From Pseudomonadales bacterium (GTDB taxonomy: Bacteria > Pseudomonadota > Gammaproteobacteria > Pseudomonadales > Azotimanducaceae): a stretch of 5,750 bases of DNA. The notes beneath the pieces were generated by a model. It had not been told where the DNA came from, searched no databases, and worked only from the letters and a program-made list of their open reading frames with translations. Position 1 is the stretch's first letter, and the number at the start of each line of letters is the position of its first letter. The position numbers and the translations under genes are program-made. The stretch lies in assembly GCA_021295935.1 (NCBI GenBank), contig JAGWBL010000075.1, positions 1 to 5,750 of the forward strand, read 5' to 3'. Positions 1-5,750 of this stretch are shown here, piece after piece.

Positions 1-2633
1 CCGCGACCGTAGCAGGGCTCTACGAGAGGGAGGATTCCTTCACCGACCTGTTGCCTTGGGTCGAGTACATCGAGGACACGCAGTGCTTCCTGCTGGAGGA
101 CGGCGTGAGCGTTGGCGCCTTGCTCGAACTCTCACCCGTCGCCACGGACGGCCGCGGCGAACAGTTCCTTGCGCAGGCGCGCGATGCAGTACAGGTCGCC
201 ATCAACGACTCGATCCCGGAGGAGTCCAACGCTCCCTGGGTGATTCAGTTCTTCCTTCAGGACGATCCCGGACTGGAGGAAGTCGCTCGGCAAATCAACA
301 GTTACGGATCGGATTTCGCCCGCTCACACGAGTACAGCGCGACATTCGGGACGGAAATGGCACGGCATGTGCAACGCATCAGCAAAGCGGACGGGATGTT
401 TCGCGACGAACGCGTCACCGGAGCGCCTTGGAGAGGGCACCTGCGACGGGTGAGAACGACCATTTACCGCAGGGAAGACGAGCACAGCAAGACGACTCCC
501 GAGCAGGCCGAGCGGAGACTGGACGAGGTGGTGCGTCGATGGGAAATCGCCCTCAAGTCCGCTGGAGTCGGGGTTCGTCGGTGTACGGCTGCGGACCTGC
601 ACTCCTGGCTCGTTCCGTGGTTCAACCCGTGCCTTCACGAGTCGGTTCAAGTGTCCGAGCCGGCCACGGTGCCAGACGAACAACTGGAACAGGACTGCCT
701 TCCGTTCGGTTACGACTTCGCCGAGGGGCTTTGCCTGTCCGCGCCGCGCTCCGACGCGCAGACGGGAATCTGGTGGCTGGATGGCGTCGCACACAGTTTC
801 ATTCCAGTGCTTGCTCTCCGCCAGATCCCGCGGGCCGGTCACTTCACTTCGGAACGATTCGATGGCGAGCACCGATACACGCTGTTCGATCGCATGCCCG
901 AGGGCGCCGTGCTGTCCATCACCGCCGTGATTCGACCGCAGGACGAGGTTCGCAATCACATCGCTCGGGTCAAGAGGGCTGCTGTTGGCGACTCCGCGGA
1001 AGCGACGCTGACTCGCGAGGACGCAACGGCAGTGGAACGGGAGATGGCGCAAGGCAACAAGCTGTTACCGGTCGCAATGGGATTCTTCGTGCGCGGACGC
1101 GACGAACAGGACTTGACTCGGAACATGAACGTCGTGCACTCGCTGTTGCTGTCCAGCGGCGTGCAGCCCATCATTCGGGATGCGGACCTGATGCCGCTCG
1201 ACAACTACGTCAGATCCCTGCCCATGGTGTTCGATCCAGCGTTCCCTGCCTCGGCCTACCGACTGCGCCTGACGTTCTCCAGGCACCTGAGCAGCGTCGT
1301 GCCAACCACCGGCAGGTCGAGAGGCACGGGCCACAGCGGCATCGTGTTCTTCAATCGCGGTGCCGAACCTCTGGCGTTCGATCCGCTGCACCCCCAAGAT
1401 CGGAAGAAGAACGCGCACATGCTCATCCTCGGCCCCACAGGAGCGGGCAAGTCTGCGCTGCTTGTCTACCTCATGCAGCAAATGATCGCCAGGCACCGGC
1501 CTCGACTGTTCATCATCGAGGCGGGCGGCTCGTTCGGTCTGCTCGGCGAGCACTTTCAGGCGAACGACGTTTCCGTCCATCGGGTTTGCCTCAACCCCGG
1601 CAGCGACGTCAGTCTCCCTCCATTCGCCGGCGCGTCCGAATTGGCTCTTGGCGATTCGAGCGAACCCGCCTCCTCGACCACTGCCGACCGCGACCGACTG
1701 GGCGAGATGGAAATCATCGCCAGGATCATGATCACAGGGGGTGAAGCGCGAGAGGTCGAGAAGCTGGGCCGTTCGGACCGGCTGGTCATACGCAAGGCGC
1801 TGCAAGAGGCCGCTGCAGCCGCCGTTCGGAAAGGCCGCTCCACCGCACTACCTCAGGACGTGGCGAGCGCCCTTCGGACACTTGCTCGATCGGGGGAGTT
1901 CCACGCAGCGAGAGCATCTCGGATTGCCGAAATGGCGGACGGCATGGCTCTCTTCTGTTCAGGCATCGCCGGACATTTCTTCAATCGCGAGGGCGAGGAG
2001 TGGCCGGACGCGGACGTGACGATTCTCGAGATGGGCCTGCTTGCGCGCGAGGGATACAGTGACCAGCTCACCGTGGCCTATCTCTCGATGATGAACCACA
2101 TCAACGACCTGGTCGAACGGCGCCAGTTCGAGTCCCGTCCCACCATCGTCATCACGGATGAGGGACACATCATCACCACCCATCCGTTGCTCGCGGCGTA
2201 TGTGGTGAAGATCACCAAGATGTGGCGGAAGCTCGGAGCTTGGTTCTGGATCGCCACCCAGAATCTCGCGGACTTTCCCGAGGAGTCCCGCAAGATGCTG
2301 AGCATGATGGAATGGTGGCTGTGCCTTACCACACCCAAGGAGGAAGTGAACGAGATCGGCCGATTCCGCGAACTGACGGACGCGCAGCGATCGCTGTTGC
2401 TCAGCGCTCGCAAGGAGCCTGGCAAGTATGTGGAGGGTGTGCTGCTCTCGGACTCGCTGGACGGTCTGTTCCGCAACGTGCCTCCGTCACTGAGCCTGGC
2501 CCTCGCCATGACCGAGAAGCAGGAGAAGGCCGCCCGACGTCGGATCATGGACGAGCACGGTTGTTCGGAGCTGGAAGCGGCGGAGCGAGTCGCGCGCGAA
2601 CTCGAGAGGGAACCCGACTCCCCAAGTCGCTGA
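1..2633 (+). CDS. Conjugative transfer ATPase, VirB4/TraC-like, PFL_4706 (TIGR03744) family; 5' partial
   Basis: This is the cytoplasmic AAA-type ATPase that powers assembly of a type IV secretion (mating-pair) apparatus in ICE-type conjugation systems. The frame is open at the left edge (first whole codon at position 3). The 16 residues before the TTG at 51 include LYEREDSFTDL, which runs into LLPWVEY, a stretch I recall as conserved in this family. The TTG at 51 is thus internal and the true start lies outside the window. Counting from position 51: GAPWRGH near 124-130 and WFNP at 190-193 in the N-terminal VirB4-like part; Walker A GPTGAGKS at 461-468; Walker B IVITDEGH at 699-706 with D703 and E704; ATQN at 735-738. 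The charged tail ends at a TGA at 2631-2633. At least 876 residues are present, near the family's usual ~900-950, and no frameshift is seen. Family assignment is from memory of the motifs; the general VirB4-type call is firm. Confidence 0.93.
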   Translation, partial: ATVAGLYEREDSFTDLLPWVEYIEDTQCFLLEDGVSVGALLELSPVATDGRGEQFLAQARDAVQVAINDSIPEESNAPWVIQFFLQDDPGLEEVARQINSYGSDFARSHEYSATFGTEMARHVQRISKADGMFRDERVTGAPWRGHLRRVRTTIYRREDEHSKTTPEQAERRLDEVVRRWEIALKSAGVGVRRCTAADLHSWLVPWFNPCLHESVQVSEPATVPDEQLEQDCLPFGYDFAEGLCLSAPRSDAQTGIWWLDGVAHSFIPVLALRQIPRAGHFTSERFDGEHRYTLFDRMPEGAVLSITAVIRPQDEVRNHIARVKRAAVGDSAEATLTREDATAVEREMAQGNKLLPVAMGFFVRGRDEQDLTRNMNVVHSLLLSSGVQPIIRDADLMPLDNYVRSLPMVFDPAFPASAYRLRLTFSRHLSSVVPTTGRSRGTGHSGIVFFNRGAEPLAFDPLHPQDRKKNAHMLILGPTGAGKSALLVYLMQQMIARHRPRLFIIEAGGSFGLLGEHFQANDVSVHRVCLNPGSDVSLPPFAGASELALGDSSEPASSTTADRDRLGEMEIIARIMITGGEAREVEKLGRSDRLVIRKALQEAAAAAVRKGRSTALPQDVASALRTLARSGEFHAARASRIAEMADGMALFCSGIAGHFFNREGEEWPDADVTILEMGLLAREGYSDQLTVAYLSMMNHINDLVERRQFESRPTIVITDEGHIITTHPLLAAYVVKITKMWRKLGAWFWIATQNLADFPEESRKMLSMMEWWLCLTTPKEEVNEIGRFRELTDAQRSLLLSARKEPGKYVEGVLLSDSLDGLFRNVPPSLSLALAMTEKQEKAARRRIMDEHGCSELEAAERVARELEREPDSPSR

Positions 2634-2805
2634 AGCCGAGCTGTGTAACGCGCACTCGGACGGGGGGGGATCGCGCAGCCGCTCGGATTGAACGTGCCAG
2701 CCAATACTAATACTTCACCAAGACCACGACTGGGCTGGACCACCTCACACATGCCGCTGACGGCGCAGCCGCGGGTCGAATCCGATCAGATCACCAGGTG
2801 GTTGC
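2634..2805. other. Intergenic spacer between conjugation ATPase and efflux operon
   Basis: This 172-base spacer separates two functionally unrelated gene sets. Seen directly: a run of eight G (2662-2669); the tandem hexamer AATACT twice (2703-2714), an AT-rich patch in GC-rich surroundings; a 10-base direct repeat GCGCAGCCGC at 2673-2682 and 2763-2772; and the pair CCGAGC (2636-2641) and GCTCGG (2681-2686), too far apart and without a T-run, so not a convincing terminator. TTGAAC at 2688-2693 resembles a -35 box, but TAATAC at 2708-2713 is only 14 bases downstream and matches the -10 consensus poorly. A promoter for the efflux genes may well be here, but I cannot place it. A short open frame from ATG 2751 runs into the adaptor gene in another frame and has no coding character. 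Confidence 0.6.
2796..2800 (+). promoter_or_regulatory. Ribosome binding site of the adaptor gene
   Basis: AGGTG lies five bases upstream of the GTG at 2806. It supports that GTG as the start: an in-frame stop (TGA) sits at 2758-2760, and no other start codon in this frame between the stop and 2806 is as well placed. Confidence 0.6.
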
Positions 2806-3969
2806 GTGCAAGTGGCTGCAGCACCCAAGAACTGGAGCCCCGATCTGACATCCTTGTTTTCTCCTCGAGTCCTGGCGGGCCTGTTGCAGCTCGGAGGCGT
2901 CGCGTTGGTCTTGGCTCTGCTGTTCGTCTTCGCCCGCGCTCCGGAGCCGGACCTCGGGTCCGCGATCCCTGCTGATCCAGGCAGCGCCGCGCAAGTCGTG
3001 CGGGTGATCAGGCCACAGGCCGCCTCCAACGCCATATCCGTTTCGACGACCGGCACCGTCGTCGCCCGCAACTACGTGGCGCTCGCGCCGGAAGCATCCG
3101 GTCGGGTGGTGTGGGTTGCCGACGCCCTTCGATCGGGGGAATTCTTCAAGGCGGATCAGGAACTTCTGCGCATCGATCCTCAGGACTACCAGCTCAGTCT
3201 GGATCAGTCGCTTGCCGACCTGGTAGCTGCGAAAGCCGCGTTGGTGTTGCGGGAGGCGGAGAGCGAAGTTTCGATACAGAACTTCGAACTGCTGCACCCT
3301 GGCGAACCGGTGCCGCTGCTTGTGGCTCGGCTCCCGCAAATCGAGCAGGCCAAGGCCCAGATCGCAATCGCCGAGGCTCGTGTCGATTCCGCTCGCATCA
3401 ACCTCGGGCGCACGCGATTCTCGTTGCCATTCGACGGTTATGTCACGGAGAGTCAGGCGGAATTGGGGCAGGTGCTCTCCAGGAATCAACCGTTTGGCCG
3501 GGTCTTTGCGTTGGAGAGCGTTGAAGTGCTTGTTTCCGTGTCCTCGGACGAACTCGCACTGCTGCAACCCGTTCGCGGACGTGTCGCAACAATTCGAAGC
3601 CGTGGCTTTGAAATGCAAGCCGAGATCACGCGAACCAGTCCCGAGCTCGATCGTCTCACGCGCATGGCATCGTTGGCCCTCAAACTGTCGGGGGGGCAGT
3701 TTCTGCCTCCCGGCACATTCGTTGACGTGGACACCCAAGGCCCCGCTCTCGAGCAGACGTTCCTGCTGCCCGAGGCGACCCAGCGACCGCAAGGCAAGAT
3801 CTGGATCGCTCGAGACGGAGTGATAGAAGAAGTCGACCCGCAGGTCCTGGGTCGAGCGTCGGCGGGCACGGTGGTACGGGCCTTTGACGTTGGAGACGGG
3901 ATCATCGTCGGAACGGTCGGAGGACTCGGAGAGGGCGCGAGCGTGAGGCCGGTCGAGGCGTCACGGTGA
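2806..3969 (+). CDS. RND efflux pump periplasmic adaptor (membrane fusion protein, HlyD/AcrA-like)
   Basis: This 387-residue protein, of usual adaptor length, would bridge the RND permease to an outer-membrane TolC-like channel. Residues 1-21 form a short cytoplasmic tail. Residues 22-43 are a hydrophobic signal anchor with no lipobox cysteine, so it is probably membrane-anchored by this helix rather than a lipoprotein. Residues about 79-125 are the first half of the lipoyl-like domain (TGTVVARN, then SGRVVWV and ELLRIDPQDY). Residues about 128-200 form the alpha-hairpin, with a Gly/Pro-rich tip at 164-177 (HPGEPVPLLVARLP). The second lipoyl half follows (RTRFSLPFDGYV at 202-213, then ELGQVL), then beta-barrel and membrane-proximal domains, including LPPGTFVDV and a C-terminal VGGLGEGASVRP. 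The start is GTG with a Shine-Dalgarno five bases upstream. The stop overlaps the permease start, so the two are coupled. Substrate cannot be read from the sequence. Confidence 0.93.
   Translation: MQVAAAPKNWSPDLTSLFSPRVLAGLLQLGGVALVLALLFVFARAPEPDLGSAIPADPGSAAQVVRVIRPQAASNAISVSTTGTVVARNYVALAPEASGRVVWVADALRSGEFFKADQELLRIDPQDYQLSLDQSLADLVAAKAALVLREAESEVSIQNFELLHPGEPVPLLVARLPQIEQAKAQIAIAEARVDSARINLGRTRFSLPFDGYVTESQAELGQVLSRNQPFGRVFALESVEVLVSVSSDELALLQPVRGRVATIRSRGFEMQAEITRTSPELDRLTRMASLALKLSGGQFLPPGTFVDVDTQGPALEQTFLLPEATQRPQGKIWIARDGVIEEVDPQVLGRASAGTVVRAFDVGDGIIVGTVGGLGEGASVRPVEASR
3955..3958 (+). promoter_or_regulatory. Ribosome binding site of the RND permease gene
   Basis: GAGG sits seven bases upstream of the GTG at 3966, inside the end of the adaptor gene. 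With the GTGA stop/start overlap it favours GTG 3966 over the later ATG at 4038, which has a poorer upstream site. Confidence 0.55.
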
Positions 3970-5750
3970 CCGAACAAGCGCCGCCGGCTTCAACTGCAAC
4001 GGTCCCCCGCGCCGGAGGGCGGCTGTCGCTGGTCGAGATGTTCGCGAACAACACCATCGCGGCGAATCTGCTCATGCTGGGACTGCTGATCGGGGGGTTC
4101 CTGGCCATACCAGGCGTGCGGTCGGAGCTCTTTCCCACCGTGGATACCAGGCTGATCTACGTGACTGTCGACTACCCGGGCGCCACGCCCTCGGAAATCG
4201 ACGAAAGCGTGACAAGTCGCATCGACCAGGTGGTGTCCACCCTCGACAGCGTGGAGCGCGTTGTCGCCATCGCTCAGGAGAACGCTGGAACGGTTTCCGT
4301 GGAGATCAAGGCACAGGCGGATCCACAAGAAGCGCGGGACGACATTCAAGGAGCGGTCGACCGCATTGCCGGGTTTCCACCGGCAGGGGCGGAGCAACCC
4401 AAGATCCTGATAGCGGAGCCCATGGAGGATGTCATCACGTTGGTGATCAGTTCCAATGGCTCGGAATCCGACCTGCGCAAGGCGGCAAGGCGGCTCGAAG
4501 ACGCGCTGGTGGCGTTGCCCAGCATCGGAAGCGTGTTCATGGACGGCGCTCGCGATCTCGAGATTTCCATCGAAGTCAGCGAACGCGATCTCCGCAAGTA
4601 CTCACTGACGATGAGTCAGGTCGTCCATGCGATCAGGAACTCGTCACTCAACCTGTCATCGGGCGAACTCAAGACAGGCGCCGGCGATCTGCTCTTGCGG
4701 GTGAATCGCAAGCGACTGGAGGGCGCTCAGTACGAGGACGTCGTCCTCCGCACCTTGGACGACGGGGGCACGTTGACGCTGGGAGAGGTAGCGGAGATCC
4801 GGGACGGATTCCAGGACATCGACTTCATCAATCTGGTCGACGGAAAGCCCTCGATCTTCCTGCGGACGGTGCGCTCCGAAGGCGAGGACACGGTGTCCAT
4901 TGCCAAGGACATACATGAATTCATGGCGACCTACGTGCCCGACGAGGGGACGGAGGTTGGAGTCTGGGAGGACCATTCCAGCCTGTTGCGGGATCGCATC
5001 AACCTGCTTGTTCGCAACGGAGCGCTCGGATTTGCGCTGGTGCTGCTCTTCCTCTTGCTCATGCTCGACCTGAAACTTGCGGTGTGGGTCGCGATGGGAG
5101 TGCCGATTTCGTTTCTGGGCGCCTTCCTGTTCTTCGAACCGCTCGGCGTGACGATCAGCATGGTGTCGATGTTCGCTCTGATAGTGGTGCTGGGCATCGT
5201 GGTCGATGACGCGATCGTGGTGGGCGAGAACATCGGGACCGCGCAGGAGAGCGGTCTCAGGGATGTCGAGGCCGCGCTGGAGGGGGTGCGGGGAGTGTTC
5301 GGCCCCGTCACTGTCGGGGTCGTGACGACCATGGCGGCGTTCGCCCCGCTCCTGTTCATGACGGGCCTGTTCGGAGAACTCATGAGGGTCATACCGATCG
5401 TGGTGATCCTCGTTCTCCTGATGTCGCTCATCGAGGTCTACTTCATTCTGCCTGCCCACCTCTCGCATTCGGGCAAGTGGAGCCGGTGGCCCCTGGACAA
5501 GATTCAGGCGAGGGTGGCACACTTGACTTGGATGGCGCGTGACAGGCTCCTGCTGCCAGTCTGTCAGGCTGCGCTCGACAACAAGATTTCAGTCGTCGCG
5601 CTTGCGTTGGTCTTTCTGAGTGTTCCGGTCCTGCTTCTTCAATCAGGCATCGTGCGATTCGAGTTCTTCCCGAGCATCGAGGCGGACACGATCAGCGCGG
5701 AAGTGGAGTTTCCTGTCGGCACGAGCTTCGAGGCCACACGTGAAGGAGCG
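3966..5750 (+). CDS. RND efflux transporter permease, HAE-1/AcrB-like; 3' partial
   Basis: This is the inner-membrane, proton-driven pump subunit that takes substrate from the periplasm or membrane and passes it to a TolC-like channel through the adaptor encoded just upstream. The first 595 codons are in the window; the family runs to about 1000-1080. Visible order: cytoplasmic N-terminus 1-29; membrane segment 1 about 30-49, ending in the FP typical of the family; first periplasmic porter region about 57-340, with YPGATPSEIDES near its start and LRKYSLTMSQVVHAIRN in the middle; segments 2 (about 352-367), 3 (about 371-390), 4 (about 399-423), 5 (about 446-466) and 6 (about 473-495); a cytoplasmic linker; segment 7 about 541-559; then the start of the second porter half. 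Segment 4 carries GIVVDDAIVVGEN with D414 and D415, matching the AcrB proton-relay pair D407/D408; CusA-type metal pumps lack this pair. GTG 3966 overlaps the adaptor TGA. Substrate unknown. Confidence 0.95.
   Translation, partial: MTEQAPPASTATVPRAGGRLSLVEMFANNTIAANLLMLGLLIGGFLAIPGVRSELFPTVDTRLIYVTVDYPGATPSEIDESVTSRIDQVVSTLDSVERVVAIAQENAGTVSVEIKAQADPQEARDDIQGAVDRIAGFPPAGAEQPKILIAEPMEDVITLVISSNGSESDLRKAARRLEDALVALPSIGSVFMDGARDLEISIEVSERDLRKYSLTMSQVVHAIRNSSLNLSSGELKTGAGDLLLRVNRKRLEGAQYEDVVLRTLDDGGTLTLGEVAEIRDGFQDIDFINLVDGKPSIFLRTVRSEGEDTVSIAKDIHEFMATYVPDEGTEVGVWEDHSSLLRDRINLLVRNGALGFALVLLFLLLMLDLKLAVWVAMGVPISFLGAFLFFEPLGVTISMVSMFALIVVLGIVVDDAIVVGENIGTAQESGLRDVEAALEGVRGVFGPVTVGVVTTMAAFAPLLFMTGLFGELMRVIPIVVILVLLMSLIEVYFILPAHLSHSGKWSRWPLDKIQARVAHLTWMARDRLLLPVCQAALDNKISVVALALVFLSVPVLLLQSGIVRFEFFPSIEADTISAEVEFPVGTSFEATREGA

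Noticed and set aside
56..1744. 562-codon open frame on the plus strand in a second frame
   Set aside because: Arg/Gly/Ser-rich out-of-frame reading of the ATPase gene, which has the Walker motifs in its own frame.
2636..2686. Inverted pairs CCGAG/CTCGG and CCGAGC/GCTCGG after the ATPase stop as a terminator
   Set aside because: Stems of only five or six pairs with loops of 14 to 39 bases and no following T-run; not enough to call a rho-independent terminator.
2721..2796. A full tRNA gene ending at ACCA 2793-2796
   Set aside because: The acceptor 5' strand does not pair with the 3' strand and no anticodon arm can be drawn; only a short T-loop-like string is present.
2688..2975. 95-codon plus-strand frame spanning the spacer and the start of the adaptor
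   Set aside because: No family resemblance, Arg-rich where it overlaps the adaptor, and no good ribosome site. The adaptor frame with its signal anchor explains the overlap.
2791..3792. 333-codon open frame on the minus strand
   Set aside because: Antisense shadow of the adaptor gene in GC-rich sequence; no recognisable domain, and the plus-strand adaptor accounts for the region.
5202..5234. Permease as a CusA-type heavy-metal pump
   Set aside because: Membrane segment 4 carries the adjacent aspartates D414-D415 of HAE-1 pumps, and the methionine metal-binding pattern cannot be assessed in the part present.
4656..5522. 288-codon open frame on the minus strand
   Set aside because: It lies wholly antisense to the RND permease, whose motifs and membrane segments are clear. 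Its product is a low-complexity His/Asp/Gln/Glu/Arg mixture typical of the complement of hydrophobic GC-rich coding sequence.

Overview
The window is GC-rich, all three genes read on the plus strand, and third codon positions are mostly G or C. The protein families point to a proteobacterium, most likely gamma or beta. The left gene is the VirB4/TraC-type ATPase of the genomic-island (type G) conjugation systems found on integrative and conjugative elements (ICEs) such as ICEclc and the Pseudomonas PFGI-1 type islands. This part of the window is therefore probably on, or derived from, an ICE. The species cannot be named from this sequence.

Layout: (1) From the left edge to 2633 is a conjugative transfer ATPase. 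Its frame is already open at the left edge, so the gene starts outside the window. It has an intact Walker A, Walker B and a Q-N motif. (2) From 2634 to 2805 is a 172-base spacer with an 8-G run, a small AT-rich patch and no clear terminator or promoter. (3) From 2806 to 3969 is a membrane fusion (periplasmic adaptor) protein of an RND efflux pump. (4) From 3966 to the right edge is the RND inner-membrane permease. Its GTG start overlaps the adaptor stop codon by four bases, and the gene is cut by the window after 595 codons, a little over half of the usual ~1000-1080.

The adaptor and permease form a translationally coupled operon for a tripartite, proton-driven export pump. The paired aspartates of the permease's proton relay are present in membrane segment 4, which places it with HAE-1/AcrB-like pumps rather than CusA-type metal pumps. 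No outer-membrane TolC-like channel is encoded here; it may lie outside the window or be supplied in trans. The ATPase would energise pilus assembly and DNA transfer.

The notable point is the junction. The conjugation ATPase is followed directly by an efflux operon rather than by further mating-pair genes. The pump may be cargo inserted into, or placed at the edge of, a conjugation module, or the module may be broken here. No clearly novel system was found; each gene belongs to a recognisable family.
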